Assembly: GCA_011032825.1 (NCBI GenBank)
Contig: JAADJZ010000025.1
Coordinates: 1-64,000 of the forward strand
DNA: 64,000 nt
Reading direction: 5' to 3'
Source: Massariosphaeria phaeospora
Taxonomy: Eukaryota > Ascomycota > Dothideomycetes > Pleosporales
Below, in pieces: positions 36,570-47,238 of this stretch. Below the pieces are notes generated by a model that had not been told where the DNA came from, ran no database searches, and saw nothing but the letters and a program-made list of their open reading frames with translations. Each line of letters begins with the position of its first letter. Within the stretch, counting starts at the first letter, position 1. Position numbers and translations under genes: made by a program.

Positions 36570-37217
36570 TCGTTTCGGGTTGAGCTGGGTTATCGGGCCC
36601 AACGTTAACTTCAGCACCTGCGAACCGAACCGAACCGTGGTTGCGCAGCATCTGCATCTGCTGCGCAAAAAGCAACGTCGTTGCGAATTGTATCTGATCT
36701 GTTGCGTTTGATAGTAGTGGGGTAGTCAACATACCTAGTCAACAATTGACTGCACGACTCTAATTGATCAAGTAAAATCATGTACAGTGGAGACTTGTAG
36801 AAGTAGATACTTGTAGAAGTAGATACTTGTAGAAGTAAGAGGGTGGAATTACGTAGGTGCGCGATAGGTTAACGAAATATACCTATGAGGGTGATTTTCT
36901 ATCGTCACCTTCTTTACACACATCGTTGGATATGGAGTATTTTGCATTTGAATCACATGCAGTGGACCGGCCGACACCGATGCTGAGAACATGGATCCAG
37001 GCTGTTTCTTACTACTACACGATGCCTTCGCCCTCCGAGTGCCAGTGACTCCTCTAGACAATTGCAACTGAAGGCGCCAGGTCATGTCGCGAACCCTCTC
37101 TATCTAGTAGGAAGTTACGCATACGTACGCACCAATCCCCACCGCCACGCAACAACAAGGCAGCCAAGCCGAGATGCGGCCACTCCCACGCCTTCCCTCC
37201 CTCACGCCTTCCCTCCC
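36570..37217. other. Intergenic spacer downstream of the HECT ligase
   Basis: Normal base composition starts immediately after the foldback element. It contains CGAACCGAACCGAACCG, a short hairpin-forming stretch (TTGCGCAGCA...TGCTGCGCAA, near 36,651-36,678) and a 16-bp tandem repeat at 36,793. No convincing gene was seen; short open frames here have no recognisable features. Confidence 0.6.
36793..36837. repeat. 16-bp tandem repeat, 2.8 copies
   Basis: The unit ACTTGTAGAAGTAGAT repeats at 36,793-36,808 and 36,809-36,824, with a third partial copy to 36,837. The copies are identical. Confidence 0.9.
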
Positions 37218-37224
37218 TCACGCC
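37187..37224. repeat. 16-bp tandem repeat overlapping the HECT ligase stop codon
   Basis: The unit CACGCCTTCCCTCCCT occurs at 37,187-37,202 and 37,203-37,218, with a partial third (CACGCC) to 37,224. The stop codon of the ligase (37,218-37,220) lies at the boundary, so the array forms the beginning of its 3' untranslated region. Confidence 0.88.
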
Positions 37225-40200
37225 AGACCGAACCCCTCCGAATTCTGAATAGCCAGCGCCAGCTTTTCCCTCATCGTCTCGCGGCTTGCATACGCGGGCA
37301 ACATCAGCTTGCCAAAGCACGTTGAGCTGGTGGGCAACAGCTCGGCATTCAGCTGAGTGCCAATGACGAAGTTCATGCTTTCGAAGCCCGTGACCGGAAC
37401 GCGCTCGCTGGCCGTGACGAAGTCGAGCAGCCGCCTCTTGTCGTCGGCGGTGTAGGTCTCGACGATGGACCAGAAGTCGGTGATGGTGGGATGCGTTGCC
37501 GAGTAGCCGTCCTCGTAGCGCGTTGCCTTTTTGAGGGCGGGGATATGGATGTCTTGGGTGCCTTCGACGAGGGCTTTCAGGGATGCGGCGTCGAAGAGGG
37601 AGAGTGCCTTCGGGTGCAGACAAGCATAGAAGCCTTTCCGGAAGGCCATGAACTGCGGTGCCACGGATCTGTAGGTGAGCCAAAATATGTAGTCAGCGAC
37701 AAACTTCCCGCGGTTGTCACTGGTGATTAAAGGGGGCTCCTCCACCGTGGACACTGGACTTTTCCAATGGTCAGAAGTCCGATCCGGCCAGTCGTGGACG
37801 TCATACCATTTCGCTCCAAATGGCCCGGTACTAGGTGACCATGCATGAGACCAGCCTGACGATTCTGCAGGCCACGTGAGCGGATTCTCTTGGTTGTCGA
37901 ATGCTTGCATATCGACATCGACACTGTGACCGAAAGCGTCAAAGCTGAAGGTGTAGCTCCTCATAAATACATCTGCAACATCACTGTCTTTCCAAGCCAA
38001 TAGCTGGTCCAACGACTTAGCGAGGGTTGGCCATCCATCTCGAATGAACTGGGTCGTTTTTGGATAAGGGTCAGTAGCAGACATGCTCAGGTGTAGTAGA
38101 CCATGATAGAACGCGATTGGGAAAGTTACGGGGAGCGTGATTCCGTTATAGATGGCAAGCGAGAAGAGCAGGCCTAGCATTTCGAACTTCCATTCCGGCT
38201 CAAAGGCTGCAGGTTGAAACCAGGTCATCCTAGTTTCTGGATCCACCGTAAACATTCCTAGGTTACATTAGCATCCATGTGCTGCATGAGTTACATTTAC
38301 TTACCGTTGTCTGGCTTGAAAGCCTCATTCAGAACGACTCGGAAGAATTCGTAGGTCACACCGCCCTGATCTTGGCCCACCTCGCCTTCGTGCATGCCCA
38401 TGTTGATCTTCAGTGGCTTGAAGAAGAACCGTCGCTCATTACCCCATAAGTGGTCAAGTGTGTCTTGTAGCGCAAAATCCCTCCTTATGAATAATACTAA
38501 GTAATCGCTCTGAGTCACCCTCATACGACGCCGCAGCAAGTGCTTATATGGTTCATCGAGAAATGGATCAAGAGCTCTTTGCAATTGAGCTGCGCGTTCT
38601 GTTTCCTCATATTGTTTGAACATGTTAGTGAAGTTGATTGTCCGGAAATATCCCAGAAGATGCGTGGGCAGAAACAAGCAAGGATATTCGAGGACGTGTA
38701 GCGTGTTCGGTTGGAACTCCCAATCCAAGAATTCGACTGGCACCGTGACAAGGTCTAGGCGCTCCTGTAGGTAAGGCATATGAAACATAGTGGTGCGTAA
38801 ATTCAAGCGGTCCTGATGCACGTCTATGCTGATTAGTTCGGATTACAGGATTACGAGAACGAGCACTCACGTAGTTTATCAAGAAGCGAGATGGCCGTAC
38901 CCACACTACTCCATTTGTTGACCTCGGCTTTACCGTCCCATTTCTTGATAATGATCGTTCTCAGCCATTCCATAAAGATAGAGGTGACTGTCCAGCCAGG
39001 ATCTTCCTGATAGTTGAGGTTTGACATCATCTTGCTTTTGCTGGCGAGTGCTACTCGTTCGACTTCGCCCAGATGCGTGATCAATACCTCCACTAGGCGC
39101 GAGGCTTCGGCATGGCGATTAGCCTCGCGATGATCGTCGTCCTGATAGTTCAAGGTTGCGAGAATCCGTTCAAAACACATACGCGCACCAATCCCCCGCA
39201 ACAGTCGATCGGCCAGGCGAATCGCAGGCTCGTATTCGAGTTCGTCAACGATAGACAACCAAGGATCGACAAATCCGTCCGTCGATTCTTTCTGTGGCGA
39301 TGAATTGGGTATGATGACGCCCCATGATCTAAACATGCGCAATTGTACCCACACATGCGGCCATCCATTAGGAACTAAGGAGGTCAAGGCGTGTATGCAT
39401 ATCATGATGATGTGAGCGGCTTCGGAATCGTTCAGATAACGACCCGAAACGGCTTCAGGATTGAGCGACGAATTCTGGCGAGCCTCTCCATTTGAGGCAC
39501 TGTTCTTGCGTGATGGCTTCAAACGAGGACTCTTTTGAGCATCGAGTTCTGGAGGAAGCCTAAACAAAGCCTCCACTGCAATCCAAAGGCTGTCGAAGAT
39601 AAGAGCGCCATTTAACCGATTCCAGTCGGCAAAGGAATTCGTCAAGCAGGCCGAATTTAGATGAGGCAATGAAGAATCCTTGTAGGCAATGTTGGGTTCG
39701 TCACGGAAAGACTGAAGCAGAGTCTCTGGGTCACTCAGGGTGAAGAATATTGACCTATTGACGAAGGGCTTTGCGGCTCGAAACCTTCGATTAGAATCAT
39801 AGTCGACAATAGTACTAAACTCAGAGGAGCGGCCGGTACGATGATCATATGTTTCGTTCTTTAACTGGTCCATAACCTGACAATTAAGATGCGAGGTTAC
39901 AGGCAGGGTTGGTACCTCCTTCCCGCTCAGACTGTTTACATGCTCGCGATGTCCTGGTGGCTGAGCATGTAATGGGGCAGATGTTGTTGTCATCATGGGA
40001 ACGTCTCGCTCTCGAGGTTTCTTCATCATTGCCGAAGTGTCCGACGTGCCGTCGAGTAGAGTGATGTCGTTAGCTTTTGACGTGGGGCTGTTGCGCACAG
40101 GTCCAGGTAGATGCACTTTGTGGATTCTCTGTCCGTTATGGAGTACTTCAGAAGTGATATGCATTGTGTTTGATTTTTTCGAAGATCCTACATGTATTTG

Positions 40201-41123
40201 TGGATCCATGGAAGTTTGGGCTGTAGTGGGGGTCCCCTTCACAGACGCGTGTACAGCGTGGCCATTAGTGTAACTCGGAAGCTGCTCGTTCGACGTCCCG
40301 TCACGGCTTCCTGACGCAGGATTTGCGCTGGGAAGCTCCCAGACTTGGCTGGTTGGAGAGCGTAACGAGGCGAATAGAGACAACGGATTCGAAATATGTT
40401 TTGAGTAAGAGTATATAACTGCGACGGTATCGTAAAGATTCTGCCCTAGCGATTTTGGATCTTTCTTCGCCTGGTGTTGTCGCTTGACAGCATGTAAGAT
40501 CTTTGCTGCATCACTGCGCTCCTGAGTGTCTAGCAACGCAGCTGTACCTGTACGCTCCGCTCGCCATGTGTCATCATGCATTCCAAGGTGCGACTGCTGC
40601 AATTGCAAGAACCCATTGTGGCCATTCAGTATATCTATTCCTGTTGTGCCTTCGATCTCGAGGGAGGGAGGCGCAACCCTCAATTGATGCGGGCATAGGC
40701 CTTCTGTAGGATTGTCGCGACTAGCGAGGTAGTGGGCAAGGGCGCACGCAGTAAGTCGCGTAGGCGCGCGGAAGGGTTTCGACACGCGGCGCTTGTTGCA
40801 ACTGAGGCATGTGGGGATCATGCAGTGTGGGTTGTGGCAGCCATACAAGATCTGAGAAATGTAACTTGTCGTGGTCAGCTTTTGCTCCCAAAGTCCACGG
40901 AAATGCACAGAACGAACCAACGGACTATGTACTGAAGTTTGAGCTGTCTCCCTAACTGGAAGCAATCCATAACTCGATTAGGCCGGTCAACATCGACTAC
41001 ATTGCTGTAGCGCTGCTGGGGTTGAGCTGCGGTGTCGAGGCGGGTATGGCGGCCGGTGGAGTTGCGAGCATTCTTCTGGGGGCTATGCTGAGGGCCTGAA
41101 GTCCCCAGTGGTTGGTTCGTCAT
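37218..41123 (-). CDS. HUL4: HECT-type E3 ubiquitin ligase, Hul4-like
   Basis: It transfers ubiquitin from an E2 to substrates through a catalytic cysteine thioester. Reading 5' to 3' on the minus strand, an AZUL-like Cys-rich module (YGCHNPHCMIPTCLSC) is encoded at about 40,700-40,845. A long low-complexity region follows, then a conserved middle containing WPHVWVQLRMFRSWGVIIP. The HECT domain runs from about 38,450 to the end. The catalytic Cys codon is 37,317-37,319 in SSTCFGKLMLP, and the protein ends GFGLA, as HECT enzymes do. Two 47-bp introns are clear: 38,824-38,870 (GTGAGT...ATAG) and 38,258-38,304 (GTAAGT...CTAG); both restore frame. Total length is about 1,250 residues, as expected for filamentous-fungal Hul4 proteins. 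The ATG at 41,121-41,123 is chosen because the 38,871-40,977 frame has no Met before the AZUL module. Joining the two needs another short intron near 40,880-41,005 that I could not settle. The gene is intact and shows no RIP. It is divergent from REI1. Confidence 0.88.
38258..38304 (-). other. Intron in the HECT ligase gene
   Basis: 47 bp, donor GTAAGT, acceptor CCTAG, branch-like GCTAAT. Splicing joins ...PDNG to MFTVDP within the HECT domain and keeps the frame. Confidence 0.92.
38824..38870 (-). other. Intron in the HECT ligase gene
   Basis: 47 bp, donor GTGAGT, acceptor CATAG, branch-like ACTAAT. Splicing joins ...LLDKL to HVHQDRL and keeps the frame. Confidence 0.9.
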
Positions 41124-41803
41124 ATCATTGATGCAGGTTGGTAATAAAGATGAACGAGAGGCCGTGGGTGTCGCCGGTGGGTTGGTGTGAATCTGGAGGG
41201 CGTTTGAAGGCAGTCGACATGGCCAAGCCGTGCACGTCGAGAAACAGAGCGCTAGCGCAGGTGCGGGCGCGGACGCAGGCGCGTTGGTAGTGTCGAGCCT
41301 GTGAATGAGGAGTGACCCGGGAGTGACTGGTGACTGGTGACTGCTGAGGTTGACTGGTAGGGCTGCTGACAATCCAAGTGCAGGGTCCAGGGCAGTCCGT
41401 GCGCCGTCTTGGCACCTGTCTAGGGCCGACGTCACCAAGAACCCCCACCATGGTAACCATACACTCAAAAATATTCGCCGCCCGCCCCCCAGTGCTGAGT
41501 GCCCGCAGAACCACCAGAAGAGTCACGCGTGATTTGTAGGCCCCGATTTTTCATCATACCTCGCCGGTTGAGCCGACGACCCTTGCCGCCAGTCGGTCAT
41601 ATATCTTGGCTCGGAACGTTATCCCACACCAGACCCTACTTACTAATATTGATATCAGTTGCCTCCTGCCTCCTACCACATCCTGTTGAAAGGTCCTATA
41701 TCTCTCCCACTCCTGCAAAGCCCGCCAGGATAGTTATCTGCCCATAGGGAAGAGCTCGACCAGACCACATACCACCATCGTATCAGCCAGACCGAGCGAC
41801 ACC
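41124..41803. promoter_or_regulatory. Shared divergent promoter region, HECT ligase / REI1
   Basis: About 680 bp lie between the two start codons, which point away from each other, so both promoters and 5' leaders must lie here. A short direct repeat (GTGACTGGTGACTGGTGACT, about 41,324-41,345) is visible. No TATA box or named operator could be assigned with confidence. Open frames inside it look accidental. Confidence 0.6.
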
Positions 41804-43585
41804 ATGGCGCCTGAACCACTTCAGTCTACCCATCCGTTCACCTGCAACACATGCCAGGTTGCGTTCCGGTCAGGCGAGCTACAGCGGACTCACATGCAAA
41901 CTGACTGGCAGTGAGTACTACTAATGCCAGCATGTTGCTCTGACTGACAGTTTCTAGTCGTTACAATCTCAAACGTCGTGTCGCCTCGTTGCCTCCATTG
42001 TCGTCCGAAGTCTTCACCGAAAAGGTCCTTGCGAACAAGGCATCGCAAGCCGCCACCGCCGCCAAAGCATCTTTCGAAAAATCATGCACGACATGCCACA
42101 AAACGTACTACAGTGACAATGCGTACAACAACCATCTAAACAGCCAGAAACATAAGATCAACGTCGCTAAAGCGAGCAAAGGCACTACCGATGATGCGGC
42201 TTCGGTAACAGAGTCCATGCTGAGTTCTGCCTTGTCGCTAGGCGACTCCCTGGCCGATGCGGAAGCCACCGGCATTGATCACGAAGCGGAAAAAGACTTT
42301 TCGGAGGTCATGAATGGCATCAAAAACACCAGCTTAGATGAAGAGGAAACACCCGTTTCGCGGCGCTCAACACGGCCTCATCATTCAGGCGCTGAGATCA
42401 AGCCCGAGCACCCACTGTCGGCTACGGAGTCCGCCGCGACTACCCTCGATGACGACAAGAGTTCGGTTGCCTCTACCAAGGACGTTGAAACAGATCCTCT
42501 CCGAGACTGTCTTTTCTGTAACTATCGGTCTCCCACTTTCTCGACAAACGTCAACCATATGGGCCGATTCCACGGCATGTTCGTCCCGGAGAAGGAGTTC
42601 CTCGTCGAGCCTGAGAAGCTCATCAAATACCTCCACCGAAAAGTCCACAAGAAGCACAAGTGCCTGAGGTGCCACAAGGTAGTCCATACGGCTTCTGGCA
42701 TCCAAACTCACATGCGCGATCGTGGCCACTGCATGATTGCTTTCGAATCCGACGCCCAGCTCGTTGAGATAGGCCAGTTCTACGACTTCCGGAGCTCCTA
42801 TCCCGACGCCGACAATTTTGAGGAGATGGAACAGGAAGCTGAGGATTCGGATGATTCTACTTCGACAGCTGGTGGAGGAGTTGAACTAGGTGCACAGCGG
42901 AAGAAAGCTATTACAGGCAATAACGATGACGCCATGTCTAGTAACGAAGAAGGGGACGGCTGGGAGACTGACAGCACTGTTTCTAGCGTGCCGACGGACG
43001 AAATCACCGCTGTGCCTATTGATCGCTCTCACCGACACAAGACGCTCTCGAAGTCGCGGCACCATGCTCATAGTGATCCGCGGCCACACCGTAGCGCAGA
43101 CGGGTTCCATTCCCATGCCCACGCCACGCCGGTGGCTGTGTACCACGATGAATACGAGCTTCATCTCCCAAGTGGTAGGACTGCAGGCCATAGGTCGTTG
43201 AACAAATACTACCGCCAGAACCTCCGCAACTACCCGGGTGTCGCTGAGCGCATGGAGAGGCAACAACAACGCTTGATTGCGGGCACAGAGTCCGACTCCG
43301 ATGGTGATGTAGACATGGATCGCAGCGAAAGCAATGGTCGGGGACGACAGGTGATCACCCGTGCAGATGGTGGCCTTGGCATGGTCGGTGTCAGTGATGC
43401 GAAGAAGGCCGAAATCAAGGCAGTAGAAAAGAGGGAGCAAAAGAAGGAGCAACGTGCCCGCACCCGATATCAAGCAGGTAATGAGAAGAGGCACAACTTC
43501 CAGAAGCACTTCAGGGTCAGTAATGTCCACCTACAACGCCTCACAGCAAAAACTAACTGTGTAATAGGATCCTTTACTCCAGTGA
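41804..43585 (+). CDS. REI1: REI1-like cytoplasmic 60S subunit biogenesis factor
   Basis: REI1 acts on late pre-60S particles in the cytoplasm and helps release and recycle the export factor Arx1/Alb1 (family knowledge). The start ATG at 41,804 gives MAPEPLQSTHPFTCNTC. Introns at 41,911-41,957 and 43,516-43,567 restore the family sequence: the first yields HMQTDWHRYNLKRRVASLPP, the hallmark of REI1, and the second yields KHFRDPLLQ at the C-terminus. The product is 560 residues. Four C2H2 fingers are seen: C14-C17-H30-H36, C79-C82-H95-H101, and a third and fourth between about residues 220 and 290 (DCLFCNY..., HKCLRCHK...). Acidic and low-complexity stretches follow the first pair and lie between the last finger and the basic C-terminal part. 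Without the last intron the frame would run into a non-conserved tail, which supports the splice. It is divergent from the HECT ligase and shows no RIP damage. Confidence 0.95.
41911..41957 (+). other. First intron of REI1
   Basis: 47 bp, donor GTGAGT, branch-like GACTGAC or ACTAAT, acceptor TTCTAG. It splits the His codon of the first zinc finger (CA|T). Its position in the DWHRYN motif agrees with the family protein. Confidence 0.93.
43516..43567 (+). other. Second intron of REI1
   Basis: 52 bp, donor GTCAGT, branch-like ACTAAC, acceptor AATAG. Removal gives a final exon of only 18 bp encoding DPLLQ and the TGA stop at 43,583-43,585. Confidence 0.9.
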
Positions 43586-43800
43586 TCACTTATTCTTTGC
43601 ATTATGTGGGTTATGGGCCGTCGTGGGTACGATGGGCGTTGGTATCCTGCCTTTCAAGCATAGATTTCTGCTCAACTTCTATAGTGGGGTAGTGCATAGC
43701 TAAATTGATCCCTTCGTCCGCTGCTCGAAAGCCCTTGACGATCAGACGATGCAACAAACAATTGCAGCCTGCGTATTAGCCCCCATATTACCTTACTAAA

Positions 43801-44684
43801 ATGAAGCTAAGTACTTGGCATTGCGAGGCTGAGTTGTACTGGGCGCCTATTCTTCAGCTAACAAATACTAAAGGGAAGTGTAGCCTGTGCAGTAAACATC
43901 TGCTATTCGACACCATGATTTCTCTAGGAGACTTACCTCTTGCCCACCCTGTCCATGTCCAGCTACACAAAATTACGAAAGACACCAACATTGCCATCTG
44001 GACTATCGAGAATGGCAAGCCGAAGCAACTGCAAGGCTCAATCAACATTCACCCAGCTCAATCCGTCTTAAAATCTGGCTCGCACACTTTGGCTTACCAG
44101 CAAATCGACGACGTCGCCATCTGCATCGATACCTTAGCAAAAGCCCCAACCACCTACGCTACCATCACACAGAACACGCTCTTCCGCCAGTTCTACAAGG
44201 TCGCCAGTCACCCCATCTTGTACGCAAACGGCTCTCATGCGCAGGCGTTGCGGCATCATCCTGCCCCAGCGGTACATGCAGATCGACCACCAGCGCCCGC
44301 AAGCCGGTGGCCACCACGAAGCCGTTGCGAAAACACTGCGCGTGTTTGGCCTTACGCGTGCTGCGCCTCAGGGTGAGAAGTGCACGCAGCTCGTCCAGAA
44401 GATGGCGGAGGCGATTGCGCATAGGCAAGGTGCTTGGGCCGGGACTCATGATGCTGTTTAACGGAGGAGGGCTGGGGGCGAGTGTGACGCCTGTTACGCC
44501 GCTGGTTATGCGAGGGGGCGCTGGTGGGGTGGGTGATAGGTATAGTTTGAATGAGGTGGGGACGCTGTTTTATAGTTTGGTGGTGCATTTGGGGTTGGTG
44601 GACAGGCTGGAGAGGCAGTGTCTGCATACATTGGTTAGTTTGAGGCCGCTGTGTAGGCCGTGTAATGTAGAGCGAGGTGAATAG
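43801..44684 (+). pseudogene. Unrecognised coding trace in three frames, possibly broken gene
   Basis: An ATG at 43,801 opens 191 codons (to 44,376). The first ~145 residues look protein-like (WHCEAELYWAPILQL, CSLCSKHLL), with two Cys pairs but no domain that I recognise. From about 44,237 the GC3-rich frame shifts by one (ILPQRYMQIDHQRPQ...AVAKTLRVFGLTRA) to a TAA at 44,459. After about 44,440 the third frame continues (LNEVGTLFYSLVVHLGLVDRL) to a TAG at 44,682-44,684. Either two frameshifts have broken a gene, or unseen introns join the frames; no good splice pair was found. The sequence is not RIP-mutated. It starts 215 bp after REI1 and its 3' end is 200 bp from the AT-rich block. The minus strand also has an open frame here (44,165-44,449), so orientation is not certain. 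Confidence 0.4.
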
Positions 44685-44888
44685 AGTTTTGAAGTTCTAA
44701 AGATAGAGTTGAAGATTCAGAAAGAGTAGAGAATCTCGAAGCGTTTTGATATGCCACAGCAAGATAAAAGAGAACTGTTATGTCTTTCGAGGCGATTCTA
44801 TAGATCGAGTGTTTCTTCTTCTTTATCTGCACTACGGATTAGGCCGCTATTAAGTTAGTATAGGTAAGACTTATACAGAGTTAGTATA
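44685..44888. other. Transition from gene island to AT-rich block
   Basis: About 200 bp of falling GC content with no gene. The first transposon end begins after TA at 44,889-44,890. Confidence 0.6.
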
Positions 44889-44890
44889 AC

Positions 44891-45087
44891 GTATTCCACT
44901 ATCGAACCCGCCAAACCATCGAACTCGCCAAAAATGCCAAGTCTCGCACCTACTACCAAACTCTATTATGCCTACACCTACGAACGCGTTATCGCTCTAA
45001 CACGAAAAAAAAGTTCTTCTTGCTTTTAAAGCTTGTAAAGCTAGGTAGTTCTAAAGCTACCGCGCTGCTGCTATTGCTTTTAACGTT
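44891..45087 (+). mobile_element. Pogo-like 5' end fragment 1
   Basis: Begins ACGTATTCCACTATCG with two subterminal units (CATCGAACTCGCC-like) and about 200 bp of the pogo leader, then stops where the next 5' end begins. It is less mutated than most copies (CC and TC words remain). No right half was found. Confidence 0.72.
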
Positions 45088-45089
45088 AA

Positions 45090-45386
45090 CGTAAAGCACT
45101 ACCAAGTAACTCAAACTACCGAGTAACCTAGAATTCGCCAAGACTGCTACCTCCTCTATCAACGCAATATGTTTCAACTAACTAACGCGTTATTACACTA
45201 ACACGAAAAGAAACTTTAACTTGCTTTTAAAGCTTATAATTCTAGCTAATTCTAAAGCTATTAAGCTACTGCTATTGCTTTTAACGTTAATTGCTGCACT
45301 TTCTCTTGTCGCGCCTAAAGAACGCTTTTCTGCGCTAAAACTCTACTAAACAGCCAAAAGCTTACTGCAACTAAAAAGCAAACGAT
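45090..45386 (+). mobile_element. Pogo-like 5' end fragment 2
   Basis: Begins ACGTAAAGCACTACCAAG with related subterminal units (AACTACCGAGTAACC). It runs about 300 bp into the leader (GCTACTGCTATTGCTTTTAACG) and is cut by the third 5' end at 45,389. No right half was found beyond the third copy. Confidence 0.72.
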
Positions 45387-45388
45387 TA

Positions 45389-47236
45389 ACGTAATCTACT
45401 ACCAAAAGCGACAAACTACCGAAAGCAACAAAATCTGCCAAGGCTGCTACTCTTCTTATTATCTTGTTATGCTTCAACTAAACAACGCGTTATTACAGCA
45501 AAACGAAAGAAAGCTTCAAATTGCCTTTGCAGCCTTTCAAGCTAGCTAATTTTAAAGCTATTAAGCTGCTGCTGCTGCTTTTAACGTTAATTACTATACT
45601 TTTTCTAAACGCGCTAAAGGAACTCTATTTTGCTTTAAATTACTTACTAACGGCTATAAGCTTACAGCAACTAAAGAGCAAACAATTGTCTAATATATAC
45701 TTAACCTTAATTCGCAAGAATTCGCGCTTTGGCTGTGTAAAGTAGCAGATATAGCTAATAAAGTACTAAGTGTGCGCGGTAGAGAGCTAGTTAGCAAACA
45801 CTAAGCTAAGAGATTCGTAACGCGTTTAGATTAGCTTAAAATAGCGTTTAATTAAGCTAAAAATAGGCAAAGAATACTCTAAAAGAATCTAGAGATAATT
45901 GGCGCGTAGTTTAAGCTAGTAGAGAATACTAAAGCTAAGTACAGCGTCTACAACAACAACGTGCACAACTTTAACAAAACTAGCTTTTAAATAAGCGTAA
46001 TTAGCTCTATAAAAGTCGTTACAAGCTTTTAAAAACGTACTTAACCTAATTTTATCTAGCTAGGCAATTGAAAGTAGGTAATAGTTATCTAGAGCATTTG
46101 CGCCGCAAGGTACGCAATCTCGCTGTTTATTATTTACAAAGAGCGCGTTTACATTTTAGCATAGTACAAAGAGAACTTTATATCTAGCAATTAAAAAGTT
46201 TTAGTTTTTAAAAACGGCTAGACAAACAACGCTTTTAGTTTTAAATAGTTAAAGCACTTTAACGCGCATACAAAAGCGCGTTAGGTAGAGAAGTATTAGC
46301 TGCTTATTTTAGACGGCTATAAGAGCTACTAATTTTAGAATTTCAAAAACTATTGCTTTAAAAACAAGATTCTTACGCTTTGCATGCTAGCTTATTTATT
46401 TTATATTCTTTAGCTACTAGATGTAGTTTGCTTTTCGCTGCTAAAGCTAAAGTACTCTTAACGCGTTTAGAACTTAGCGCGCTAGCGTGTTCTTTATATT
46501 AACAAAAAAAACTTTCTGCTAGCCTTTAGAAACGCGTTTTTTAAAGTGTTTACAACAAAGAACTGCAAAAAAGCTTTTAAAGCTTTAAAGCTAGTTTCTA
46601 TTAACGCGCAAGTAGTTTTTAATTACTTTAAAGTACAGCTACGTACTCTACTACTACTTTTCGCACTAGAAACGCTATAGCAGTTAAAGACTCTAACTAA
46701 TACGCTTAAATTTGAATCGCAATTAAAGCTTATTACTACTAAGCTTAGTTTCTTTTTATTGTTTTTAAAGAATAGAGTTAACTAGCTTGTTAAAGAGTTT
46801 TACTAGATAGCTTATTAAGTTAAGCTAATGCGCAATTAAATCTCTAGCTTTAAAAAAACTATTAAAGAAGCAACAAGAAAAAAATTACAAAAACAAAAGC
46901 AGATTTAGACAAGTAGCACAATAGAGTATAGTAACAAATTAGCGCAAGTAGCTGCTAAAGCGTTTACAGTGCTTTAGCTATTAAAAAAGCGCGTAGTAAA
47001 AAGAGTTAAAAAAGAGTACAACTAGCTCTACGGCGTTGTAAAAACTATAGTAATACAAAGCACAATACTTAAACTTACTAAAAGAATACAGAAAAAGCTT
47101 TTAAATCTAAAACTAGCACGACGTACGCAAGTTCCTTGTTTAATAGCAATTAATTTAATGTTCTTTGAGATAAGTTGGTTGTGCTAAGAGAAAGTAGCTA
47201 GCTTGGTAATCTAGCTAGCTCGGTAATTTAATACGC
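45389..47236 (+). mobile_element. Fot1/pogo-like element, full length, decayed
   Basis: An 1,848-bp element starting after TA (45,387-45,388) with ACGTAATCTACTACC and ending near AATACGC before TA (47,237-47,238). The two ends are not good inverted copies of each other (right end complement GCGTATTAAATTACCGAG), so it may be a chimera of two subfamilies. The plus-strand transposase has its helix-turn-helix region at about 45,690-45,930, the first catalytic block at about 45,965-45,990, and many stops. Confidence 0.8.
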
Positions 47237-47238
47237 TA

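Noticed and set aside
36457..36732. Minus-strand open frame of 91 codons crossing the foldback element's right end
   Set aside because: It runs from the spacer through the transposon terminus; no domain, and its second half is the inverted repeat itself. Chance frame.
37054..37683. Minus-strand open frame of 209 codons beside the HECT ligase 3' end
   Set aside because: It overlaps the HECT coding region in another frame and is Arg-rich in the way shadow frames of GC-rich genes are.
42886..43530. Minus-strand open frame of 214 codons opposite REI1
   Set aside because: Antisense shadow of the well-supported REI1 exon.
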